From Micrococcales bacterium (GTDB lineage Bacteria; Actinomycetota; Actinomycetes; Actinomycetales; Dermatophilaceae), in assembly GCA_030537915.1 (NCBI GenBank), contig JAUNUZ010000157.1, forward strand, positions 1 through 6,010: a stretch of DNA of 6,010 bases. Direction: 5' to 3'. Below are positions 1 through 4,746 of the stretch, one piece after another (the first letter of the stretch is position 1; each line of letters opens with the position of its first letter). The translations under genes and the position numbers were made by a program. Below the pieces are notes generated by a model, which saw nothing but the letters and a program-made list of their open reading frames with translations, did not search any database and was not told where the DNA came from.

Positions 1-191
1 GGCGGTTCGCGCAGCCCACCGGAGCCGTCCAGATCCTCGCGGGTCGCGCGTTCCCGCAGTTCCTCGCGATACGTGAGCGTGCGCATGTGCTTGAGCATGT
101 TGCGCATGAGCAGCCACAACGCGCAGGCCAGGAGGAAGAACGCCAGGAAGCCGCCTATCCCCGGGGACACGCTCTGGTCGATATTGCCCAT
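1..191 (-). CDS. Small membrane protein downstream of mca (partial, C-terminus outside window)
   Basis: The frame starts at ATG 191-189 and stays open for 63 codons to the window edge, so the C-terminus is not visible. The protein starts MGNIDQSVSPGIGG, followed by one hydrophobic segment at about residues 12-30 (FLAFFLLACALWLLM). A basic, then charged, cytoplasmic-looking tail follows (RNMLKHMRTLTYREELRER). It is therefore probably a single-pass inner-membrane protein of unknown function. The start overlaps the mca stop by one base (TGATG on the minus strand), so the two genes should be cotranscribed and translationally coupled. A small membrane protein also follows mca in mycobacteria (Rv1083 position, from memory), which supports it being a real gene. 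No catalytic motif is visible. A helper of Mca or of export of its products is only a guess from position. Confidence 0.75.
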   Translation of the reverse strand, partial: MGNIDQSVSPGIGGFLAFFLLACALWLLMRNMLKHMRTLTYREELRERATREDLDGSGGLREP

Positions 192-1135
192 CAGGAGGCC
201 TCCTTGACGTCGTCGTAGGCGAGAGCCAGCTCGCCGGAGCGTGCCCGCGCGGCCATCTCGTCGCCTTGGGCCCCGTCCTCGATGCCGGCGAACAGGTCGT
301 CCTCGCCATCTCGGATCGGCACATAGGAGAGTGCGGCCTCGAAGTCCTCAGTCGGCCACACCTCTCGCTCGATGTCCAGGGGGATGCCGAAGAAGGCGCC
401 GTCGGGGTCGATTTGGGTCGCGTGAGCCAGCAGTGCTTGGTTGCGGGTCTCGAAGTGGTCGACGCACCGCACGTGGGTCGTCGTCTCGCGATCGGTGCGC
501 TTGGCCCAACGCTCCATCCACTCGGCGAAGGGCGACTTGTGGCCCCGCAGGAGCATCCCCTCGTGCAGGGCCCGGATCCGGCGGCCGGACAAGGTCTGGT
601 TGTAGTAGAGCTTGAGGGGCTGCCAGGGCTCGCCCGCGTGCGGAAAGGCCGCCGGGTCTCCGGCCGCGCGGAAGGCCGCGAGCGAGACGACGTGGCACAT
701 GACGTGGTCCGGGTGCGGATAGCCGCCGTTCTCGTCATACGTCGTGATGACGTGCGGCCGGGACTCCCGCACGACCCGCACCAGCGCCTCCGTGGCGATG
801 TCGATCGGCTCCAGGGCGAAGCAGCCCGGCGGCAGCGGCGGCAGCGGATCCCCCTCGGGCAGGCCGGAGTCGACGAAGCCGAGCCAGACGTGCCGGACGC
901 CGAGGATCTCCTGGGCGCGGCGCATCTCCTCCCGGCGGAAGGCCGGTAGGTCGCGCATCACGTCGGGGTCACCCTTGAGCCGCGGGTTGAGGACGTCCCC
1001 GCGCTCCCCTCCCGTGCACGACACGACGAGCACCTCGTCCCCGCCCGCCACATAGCGGGCCATGGTCGCAGCGCCCTTGCTCGACTCGTCGTCGGGATGG
1101 GCGTGCACGGCCATCAGTCGGCGGGGCTCGGTCAC
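191..1135 (-). CDS. mca: Mycothiol S-conjugate amidase Mca
   Basis: Mca is a cytosolic zinc hydrolase of the LmbE/PIG-L deacetylase family. It cleaves mycothiol S-conjugates of electrophiles and antibiotics into a mercapturic acid, which is exported, and GlcN-inositol, which is recycled into mycothiol. The N-terminus has the metal-binding motif AHPDDE, with His13 and Asp16 as likely ligands. GGYPHPDH at 137-144 supplies the third, probably His144. Lys20 in the DDESSKG motif marks Mca rather than the paralogue MshB, and WLGFVDSGLP and THATQIDP-like blocks also match Mca. I chose GTG 1135 (314 aa) because family similarity begins at TEPRRLMAVHAHP and an AGAGGAG ribosome site lies 4 nt upstream. 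The frame is open to an ATG at 1213, but those 26 residues look unlike the family. Compared with the roughly 288-aa M. tuberculosis enzyme there is a C-terminal tail of about 30 mostly acidic residues after LFAGIE. The next gene is coupled by TGATG. Confidence 0.96.
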   Translation of the reverse strand: MTEPRRLMAVHAHPDDESSKGAATMARYVAGGDEVLVVSCTGGERGDVLNPRLKGDPDVMRDLPAFRREEMRRAQEILGVRHVWLGFVDSGLPEGDPLPPLPPGCFALEPIDIATEALVRVVRESRPHVITTYDENGGYPHPDHVMCHVVSLAAFRAAGDPAAFPHAGEPWQPLKLYYNQTLSGRRIRALHEGMLLRGHKSPFAEWMERWAKRTDRETTTHVRCVDHFETRNQALLAHATQIDPDGAFFGIPLDIEREVWPTEDFEAALSYVPIRDGEDDLFAGIEDGAQGDEMAARARSGELALAYDDVKEAS

Positions 1136-1146
1136 GGGGCTCCTCT
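1136..1146 (-). promoter_or_regulatory. Ribosome binding site deciding the mca start
   Basis: On the minus strand AGAGGAG lies 4 nt before GTG 1135. This is a strong Shine-Dalgarno match and favours GTG 1135 over the upstream in-frame ATG at 1213, which has no comparable site. Confidence 0.7.
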
Positions 1147-1216
1147 TGCAGGATCGGGCTCTTCGGGAGGTGGTCGCCACCTTCAGCGTCGGCGGACCGG
1201 CGCGGGCGCGCATCCC

Positions 1217-1225
1217 ATTCTGTCA
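1217..1225 (-). promoter_or_regulatory. Candidate extended -10 promoter for mca
   Basis: The minus strand reads TGACAGAAT at 1225-1217: CAGAAT matches 4 of 6 positions of TATAAT and is preceded by TGn, the extended -10 signature. No convincing -35 is visible 16-18 bp upstream. It would start transcription near 1210 and give mca a leader of about 75 nt. It points away from the DUF4307 promoter about 50 bp further on. This is inference from motif match only. Confidence 0.3.
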
Positions 1226-1248
1226 TCGTGGCCACAGCGCCGCGCGCA

Positions 1249-1278
1249 CCGACCGATGCCAGGGGCACGGCCTAGGGT
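1249..1278 (+). promoter_or_regulatory. Promoter of the DUF4307 gene, probably giving a leaderless mRNA
   Basis: TAGGGT at 1273-1278 fits the actinobacterial -10 pattern TAnnnT. It ends 6 nt before the GTG start at 1285, so transcription would begin at or next to the start codon. A weak -35-like CCGACC at 1249-1254 lies 18 bp upstream. Leaderless mRNAs with this spacing are common in Actinobacteria. The overlapping AGGGTGG could instead be read as a Shine-Dalgarno sequence, so the two readings compete. Confidence 0.5.
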
Positions 1279-1284
1279 GGCAAC

Positions 1285-1818
1285 GTGAACTCCTCCAACG
1301 ATGCCGACCGTCCGCGCGCGGACGATCAGGGCGCCCGGGCGCGCGGCGCCCTGCCGAAGGAGGCAGGCGCGCCGAGCGCGGCGAATGAACACCGGGACGA
1401 GCTCGAGGAGATCGAGGCCGACGGCAGACACCCGGGGGCCCTGCGGCGCTCGTGGGAGGCCCAGACCGGTGGGCGCCGGATATTCGTCGTCGTGGGTGCG
1501 CTCCTCACGCTGGTGGGTGCTGCGCTCGTGGTGTGGTTCGCGTTGTCGGCGACGGTCTCCAAGCCGAACTGGCGCGACGTCTCCTTCACCGTCGTCGACG
1601 ACGGCCTCGTGCAGATGAGCTTTCAACTGACCAAGCCGCCGCAGATGACCGTCGAGTGCACCATCCTCGCCCAGGAGGTCAGCCACGGTGTCGTGGGCCG
1701 CACGGTTCTCACCATCGGCCCCACCGCGACGGCGGCGACCGTGCAGAACGCGCAGATCCGCACGACGAGCCTCGCTGTCATCGGCACCGTGCGGTCCTGC
1801 GCGCAGCAGAGCCCCTAA
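1285..1818 (+). CDS. DUF4307-type single-pass membrane protein
   Basis: This is a 177-aa protein of unknown function. Residues 1-64 are hydrophilic and charged (a likely cytoplasmic, disordered region with an acidic ELEEIEADG stretch). One transmembrane helix lies at about 66-88 (IFVVVGALLTLVGAALVVWF). A beta-rich extracytoplasmic domain follows (WRDVSFTVVDDGLVQMSFQLTKPP, then VECTIL and VRSC). The order helix, 'W..VSF.VVDD..V...F..TK', then two cysteines (Cys125 and Cys172) fits the DUF4307 family as I remember it, and the position between mca and greA is where that family sits in mycobacteria (Rv1081c). The two cysteines could form a disulfide outside the membrane. The start is GTG 1285, which lies right after a TAGGGT box. 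The N-terminal region seems longer than in the approximately 144-aa mycobacterial protein. Function is not known to me. It is divergent from mca and codirectional with greA. Confidence 0.85.
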   Translation: MNSSNDADRPRADDQGARARGALPKEAGAPSAANEHRDELEEIEADGRHPGALRRSWEAQTGGRRIFVVVGALLTLVGAALVVWFALSATVSKPNWRDVSFTVVDDGLVQMSFQLTKPPQMTVECTILAQEVSHGVVGRTVLTIGPTATAATVQNAQIRTTSLAVIGTVRSCAQQSP

Positions 1819-1841
1819 GCGGGGATCGAACCGGACTGGTC

Positions 1842-1860
1842 TGTTCCGCCACGGCGGACA
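1842..1860 (+). terminator. Small hairpin after the DUF4307 gene (weak terminator candidate)
   Basis: TCCGC (1845-1849) pairs with GCGGA (1854-1858) around a CACG loop. TG/CA can extend it across a bulged T, giving the near-palindrome TGTTCCGCCACGGCGGACA. It starts about 25 nt after the DUF4307 stop. There is no T-run after it, so it is not a classic intrinsic terminator; an operator is an equal possibility. Confidence 0.3.
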
Positions 1861-1873
1861 GCTCGTAGGTGGG

Positions 1874-1892
1874 ACGCCCGTAGGCGTATAGT
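1874..1892 (+). promoter_or_regulatory. Candidate greA promoter with an adjoining dyad
   Basis: TATAGT at 1887-1892 is the best -10 match in the DUF4307-greA gap (5 of 6 to TATAAT). Directly upstream, ACGCC (1874-1878) and GGCGT (1883-1887) form a perfect 5-bp inverted repeat around CGTA that touches the first base of the -10, a position suited to a repressor. No good -35 is present at 16-18 bp. Transcription from here would start near 1899, giving greA a leader of about 195 nt. Motif match only. Confidence 0.4.
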
Positions 1893-2093
1893 CGAGCACT
1901 TACCCGCCCGGCGCGGAGGTGCTTGCGACGCGCCAGCCACAAGCCGCGAGGCAAAAAGCGCGGCCCACCAGTTTCAGCATGAGTCCAAGGACATCGCCCA
2001 CGGCGTCACCTGTCGATGTCGTGCATCATCCGTGCACCACCCAACGGGATTCCGGTCGATCCGACGTCCCAAAGAGCACCAAGGAGTAGTCAC
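1893..2093 (+). other. Presumed long 5' leader of greA
   Basis: About 200 bp between the TATAGT box and the greA start hold no gene I can support. Two tiny frames exist: TTG 1923 to TGA 1982 (19 codons, after GGAGG at 1915-1919) and ATG 1979 to TAG 2089 (36 codons), which overlap as ATGA. The second ends 4 nt before the greA start and covers its ribosome site. Their third codon positions are only about 58-64% G/C, far below the neighbouring genes, so I do not call them genes. A structured or regulatory leader is possible, but no known riboswitch is recognisable. Confidence 0.35.
2081..2086 (+). promoter_or_regulatory. Ribosome binding site of greA
   Basis: AAGGAG lies 7 nt before GTG 2094. 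It decides the start against an in-frame ATG at 2016, which would add 26 residues absent from the GreA family. Confidence 0.8.
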
Positions 2094-2585
2094 GTGTCCG
2101 ACACCGCGACGCCCACGGCGAGCTACCTGACCCAAGAGGCCTACGACCGCCTCAAGACCGAGCTCGAGCACCTCTCGGCCGACGGCCGCACCGACATCTC
2201 CCGACGGATCGAGGCTGCCCGCGACGAGGGCGACCTCAAGGAGAACGGCGGCTACCACGCGGCCAAAGAAGAGCAGGGCAAGATGGAGGCCCGCATCCGC
2301 CAGCTGCAGCAGCTCCTGGAGAACGCGGTCGTGGGCGAGACGCCCCCGGACGACGGCGTCGTCGAGCCCGGCATGGTCGTGACTATCGACCTGTTCGGCG
2401 ACGAACTGCGCTTCCTGCTCGGCAGCCGCGAGATCCACGGCGAGGACATCGAGGTCTACTCGGAGAGGTCCCCGCTCGGCGAGGCGATCCTCGGCAAGAA
2501 GGCCGGCGACGAGGCCTCCTATCACGCGCCCAACGGCAAGACGATCACCGTTAAGATCCTGGCGGCCAAGCCCTACACCAGCTGA
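2094..2585 (+). CDS. greA: Transcription elongation factor GreA
   Basis: GreA enters the secondary channel of backtracked RNA polymerase and stimulates cleavage of the 3' end of the nascent RNA, rescuing arrested complexes and improving fidelity. The protein is 163 aa, close to the usual 158-165. Residues about 11-80 form the antiparallel coiled coil. Its tip carries RDEGDLKENGGYHAAKEEQG, where Asp47 and Glu50 correspond to the two acidic residues (Asp41 and Glu44 in E. coli) that hold the catalytic magnesium. Residues about 88-163 form the FKBP-like domain with the family block SPLGEAILGKKAGDE at 126-140. The start is GTG 2094, set by AAGGAG. The N-terminal SDTATPTAS is a short extra tail relative to E. 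coli. It is probably transcribed from the TATAGT box near 1890 and is followed by a long stem-loop. Confidence 0.97.
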   Translation: MSDTATPTASYLTQEAYDRLKTELEHLSADGRTDISRRIEAARDEGDLKENGGYHAAKEEQGKMEARIRQLQQLLENAVVGETPPDDGVVEPGMVVTIDLFGDELRFLLGSREIHGEDIEVYSERSPLGEAILGKKAGDEASYHAPNGKTITVKILAAKPYTS

Positions 2586-2605
2586 CCCCACCCCTGACGC
2601 TTGCT

Positions 2606-2669
2606 GCGCGAGGCTGATCCTGGAACCCAGATCCAGCACTGGATCTCGGTCCAAGGGTCGGCCTCGCGC
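2606..2669. terminator. Long near-palindromic stem-loop after greA
   Basis: Starting 20 nt after the greA stop, about 30 base pairs can form. GCGCGAGGC (2606-2614) pairs perfectly with GCCTCGCGC (2661-2669). TGATCCT (2615-2621) pairs with AGGGTCG (2654-2660) using two G-U pairs. GGA (2622-2624) pairs with TCC (2650-2652). CC (2626-2627) pairs with GG (2648-2649). AGATCCAG (2629-2636) pairs perfectly with CTGGATCT (2639-2646). The formal loop is CA (2637-2638). Only A2653 and A2625 are bulged and C2628/C2647 mismatched. No T-run follows on either strand. A U-less terminator of greA or an mRNA-stabilising structure is the likely role; a remnant of a small palindromic element is another option. 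Confidence 0.6.
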
Positions 2670-2743
2670 GCTGGTGTAGGGGCGCGTTGAGGCAGCCCGT
2701 GGTTGGCGGGAACGAGATGGCCGCCCGGTGTGTTGTGCAGAGC

Positions 2744-3691
2744 ATGTTCGGATTCGGCCGACAGGCGACCATGGTGACCCCCGACGAGGCATTGCCCGGG
2801 CGCACGACGCCCATGACCGGCGTAGCGAAGCGCCACCAGGTGCTCGACGCGCCGCTGAACGGCCCGTTCCCGACGGGCACCGAACTCCTCTACATCGGGA
2901 TGGGTTGCTTCTGGGGCGCCGAGCGGATCTTCTGGAAGGTGCCCGGTGTCGTCTCGACGGCGGTCGGCTACACCGGCGGCTACACCCCGAACCCGACCTA
3001 CCAAGAAACCTGCGGCGGCCGGACCGGGCACACCGAGGCGGTCCAGATCGCCTACGACCCGGCTCGAGTCAGCGCGCAGGAGCTGCTCAAGGCCTTCTGG
3101 GAGAACCACGACCCGACGACCGCGAACCGGCAGGGCAACGACGTCGGGACGCAGTACCGTTCCGCGATCTACTGGACCACCCCGCAGCAGCAGCAGGCCG
3201 CCAAGGCGACGCGTGACGCCTTCCAGTCCGAGCTGGACAGCCACGGGCACGGCGCGATCAGCACCGAACTCAGGCCCTTTGCGACCGCCGGCCCTTTTTA
3301 CCTCGCCGAGGATTACCACCAGCAATACCTGCACAAGAACCCGGGTGGCTACTGCAACCACGGCCCCAATGGCCTGACCTGCCAGATCGGCCTGCTGCGC
3401 CAAGACGAGACGCCGGCTCAGACCTCCGTCGAGCCACCGGCGCAGGGCCCTTGCTCATTCTCGCTCGACACCGCGGGAGTCAGGCCGTTGCCGGTGCGTC
3501 ATTCCAGGTTGAGCTGTAGCTGCAGATCCTCGGCGTCGGCCCAGACCGCCACGCTGTGGGCGATGGCGGCCCAGTCCTGGCCCGAAGACATCACCCCGTC
3601 CTCAAGATGCGCAGCCAGGCTCGGCTGTGGTGCGTACAGCAGGTGTGGCATCGACTGGCGGCGGGCTCGACGATTGAGCAGCATCCGGTAG
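2744..3691 (+). CDS. msrA: Peptide methionine sulfoxide reductase MsrA with an unusual C-terminal extension
   Basis: MsrA reduces methionine-S-sulfoxide in free or protein-bound methionine and is recycled by thioredoxin or related thiols; it acts in the cytosol. The catalytic motif GCFWGAE holds Cys55. Family blocks [12 protein letters not shown] (75-86), TGHTEAVQI (94-102), FWENHDP (118-124), [12 protein letters not shown] (131-142) and HQQYLHKNP (192-200) follow, then the resolving pair Cys204 and Cys213 in [13 protein letters not shown]. The order matches the long E. coli type (about 212 aa). I chose ATG 2744 because [18 protein letters not shown] is a typical MsrA beginning. The ribosome site there is weak, and ATG 2717 or TTG 2687 in frame cannot be excluded. 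The family would normally end near 3410. Here no stop appears until TAG 3689-3691, giving 315 aa, with the last 93 or so residues Ser/Arg/Cys-rich and the final 193 bp antisense to the next gene. The enzyme call is firm; the tail is not. Confidence 0.9.
   Translation: MFGFGRQATMVTPDEALPGRTTPMTGVAKRHQVLDAPLNGPFPTGTELLYIGMGCFWGAERIFWKVPGVVSTAVGYTGGYTPNPTYQETCGGRTGHTEAVQIAYDPARVSAQELLKAFWENHDPTTANRQGNDVGTQYRSAIYWTTPQQQQAAKATRDAFQSELDSHGHGAISTELRPFATAGPFYLAEDYHQQYLHKNPGGYCNHGPNGLTCQIGLLRQDETPAQTSVEPPAQGPCSFSLDTAGVRPLPVRHSRLSCSCRSSASAQTATLWAMAAQSWPEDITPSSRCAARLGCGAYSRCGIDWRRARRLSSIR
3411..3442 (+). terminator. Hairpin at the expected end of the MsrA domain
   Basis: CGCCGG (3411-3416) pairs with CCGGCG (3437-3442), and CTC (3417-3419) with GAG (3431-3433). 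CCA (3434-3436) is bulged, around an 11-nt loop. A T-containing stretch (TTGCTCATTCTC) follows at about 3451 but no clean T-run. It lies just past the last recognisable MsrA codons, as expected if the ancestral gene ended there. It is weak as a terminator. Confidence 0.3.
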
Positions 3692-4428
3692 GGGGTGAGC
3701 AGCAGCGTGCGCGCGAGCCCCCGGACGCCCGGGGCGAAGTCCCCCGGCAACCCCGTGACCAGCTCCGAGCCGTGGTAGGGGACGATCCCCTGATAGAGCA
3801 GACAGGTCTCGTGGTCGAGGTATCGGTTGCGGAAGGGGCGCATGCACTGGTCGAAGATGTCGCGATCCGCCACGAGCGGCCCGACCCTCGCCGCGAACGT
3901 ACTGGCCACGCTGAGGATGTGGGTCCAGGTGCGATCGCCCACCTGTCGGTCCGCCAGCGTGGGCGCCCATCCCCTTGGCACCTGGTGCAGGCGTCGCTGG
4001 GCGGGATCGGACAGGTCGTCGGGTCGCGAGCCGGACAAGGCGAAGTACGAGACCTCCGGCATCGCCACCTCTGCGTCCAGAAGCGCGACGAACGCATCCG
4101 CGGTCAGGAGATAGTCGTCCTCGATGAAAGCGACGATGTCCCGCGCCGACCAGCCGAGAAGAGTTGGCAGATCGAGCCCGTAGACATAGCTGCGGCGCAT
4201 GCCGACCGGGCCGCCCGGGATGGCCAGGACAGTCCCGTGGCGCTCCATAGCCCCCAGTCGGGCCGGCGGAATCGGGCCGTCATTGAGGAAGAAGACCTCC
4301 GCATCATTCCTGCGGACGGCTCCGGCCGCCCGCAAGAACGACGCGACGACCAGATCCTTGCTGTAGAACGACGGGCGCCCCTTGGCGTTGTCCCCGCCGT
4401 ATGACCGCAAGACCAACTTCAGTCCCAT
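3499..4428 (-). CDS. Putative GT-A-type glycosyltransferase with EDD motif
   Basis: This is a 309-aa soluble-looking protein without a signal peptide or clear membrane helix. The N-terminus starts with a short strand ([10 protein letters not shown]). It continues through a strand-like segment ending in an acidic turn ([10 protein letters not shown], 43-52) to [11 protein letters not shown] (98-108). There EDD at 103-105 sits where GT-A glycosyltransferases carry their metal- and nucleotide-sugar-binding DxD-like motif. Further conserved-looking blocks are [11 protein letters not shown] (128-138), [13 protein letters not shown] (201-213) and [18 protein letters not shown] (269-286). I infer a cytosolic sugar transferase, possibly of family-2-like fold; substrate unknown. 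The start is ATG 4428, with GGGGGAG about 12 nt upstream, a somewhat long spacing. It is divergent from a Wzx-like flippase, which suggests work on a surface glycan. Its 3' end overlaps the msrA frame by 193 bp. Another nucleotide-sugar-binding role is possible. Confidence 0.7.
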   Translation of the reverse strand: MGLKLVLRSYGGDNAKGRPSFYSKDLVVASFLRAAGAVRRNDAEVFFLNDGPIPPARLGAMERHGTVLAIPGGPVGMRRSYVYGLDLPTLLGWSARDIVAFIEDDYLLTADAFVALLDAEVAMPEVSYFALSGSRPDDLSDPAQRRLHQVPRGWAPTLADRQVGDRTWTHILSVASTFAARVGPLVADRDIFDQCMRPFRNRYLDHETCLLYQGIVPYHGSELVTGLPGDFAPGVRGLARTLLLTPYRMLLNRRARRQSMPHLLYAPQPSLAAHLEDGVMSSGQDWAAIAHSVAVWADAEDLQLQLNLE

Positions 4429-4521
4429 AATGCGATGTCACTCCCCCTGGCGGCTGCACTGTTACCGCCCTGCCCAGGCCACTTCACGCTAGCACCGGCG
4501 TCCCAGATCGGTCTGGAGGAG

Positions 4522-4549
4522 TGGACGTCACCGAGCCGGTCGCTACACT
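4522..4549 (+). promoter_or_regulatory. Candidate housekeeping-type promoter of the flippase gene
   Basis: TGGACG at 4522-4527 (4 of 6 to TTGACA) is separated by 16 bp from TACACT at 4544-4549 (4 of 6 to TATAAT, fits TAnnnT). This is the best paired promoter match in the window. The start would be near 4556, leaving a leader of about 190 nt before GTG 4747. Confidence 0.5.
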
Positions 4550-4691
4550 TGACTGGGTCGTGGACGCACGCCTGGCTCCCCCCATCCGTCAGTCAGCCTG
4601 AATCGTCTCGCCCGCTGAGCTCGACGCTTCGGGTGTCTCCGGCTGATTGCGAGATCGCGTGGGGGCCTCTCAGGGCAGGTGAAGCGACAGA

Positions 4692-4720
4692 CGCGGAACG
4701 GCGGGGGTCGCCCGTCCGCG
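4692..4720 (+). other. Leader hairpin upstream of the flippase ribosome site
   Basis: CGCGG (4692-4696) pairs with CCGCG (4716-4720), ACGG (4698-4701) with CCGT (4712-4715), and CG (4702-4703) with CG (4709-4710). A4697 and C4711 are bulged and the loop is GGGGT. It ends 10 nt before the Shine-Dalgarno AGGGGGAG (4731-4738) and could affect ribosome access. In DNA this GC-rich such a structure may also arise by chance. Confidence 0.3.
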
Positions 4721-4746
4721 ATCATCGACGAGGGGGAGCACCACAC

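Larger units (their letters stand above)
4429..4746. other. Divergent intergenic region between the glycosyltransferase and flippase genes
   Basis: The 318-bp gap contains no supportable gene. It holds the start regions of both flanking genes. On the plus strand there is a promoter candidate at 4522-4549, a leader of about 190 nt, a hairpin at 4692-4720 and an AGGGGGAG ribosome site. On the minus strand TAGCGT (4491-4486) fits TAnnnT and could be a -10 for the glycosyltransferase gene, but its -35 is poor. No tRNA or insertion-sequence end is visible. Confidence 0.6.

Noticed and set aside
830..846. GGCGGCAGC-type tandem repeat
   Set aside because: It is coding sequence for a proline-rich PLPPLPPG loop in Mca, a segment also proline-rich in the mycobacterial enzyme, not a separate repeat element.
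266..949. Long plus-strand frame antisense to mca (227 codons)
   Set aside because: It is fully inside mca on the opposite strand, has no family-like sequence, and is the kind of frame that high G/C at third codon positions produces.
1183..1899. Minus-strand frame of 238 codons across the DUF4307 gene
   Set aside because: It is antisense to a recognisable gene, is Arg/His/Ala-rich without motifs, and would block the mca promoter region.
1923..2089. Two tiny overlapping frames in the greA leader (TTG 1923 and ATG 1979)
   Set aside because: Their third-position G/C (about 58-64%) is well below that of real genes here, and the ATG one has no ribosome site. They are kept only as a low-interest observation.
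2573..3403. Minus-strand frame of 276 codons across msrA and the stem-loop
   Set aside because: The opposite strand carries an unmistakable MsrA. This frame has no recognisable motif and its Val/Gly/Arg-rich make-up is that of a shadow.
3556..4404. Plus-strand frame of 282 codons antisense to the glycosyltransferase-like gene
   Set aside because: It is Arg/Glu/His-rich with no motif. The minus-strand frame has ordered strands, an EDD motif and a ribosome site, so it is the better gene.
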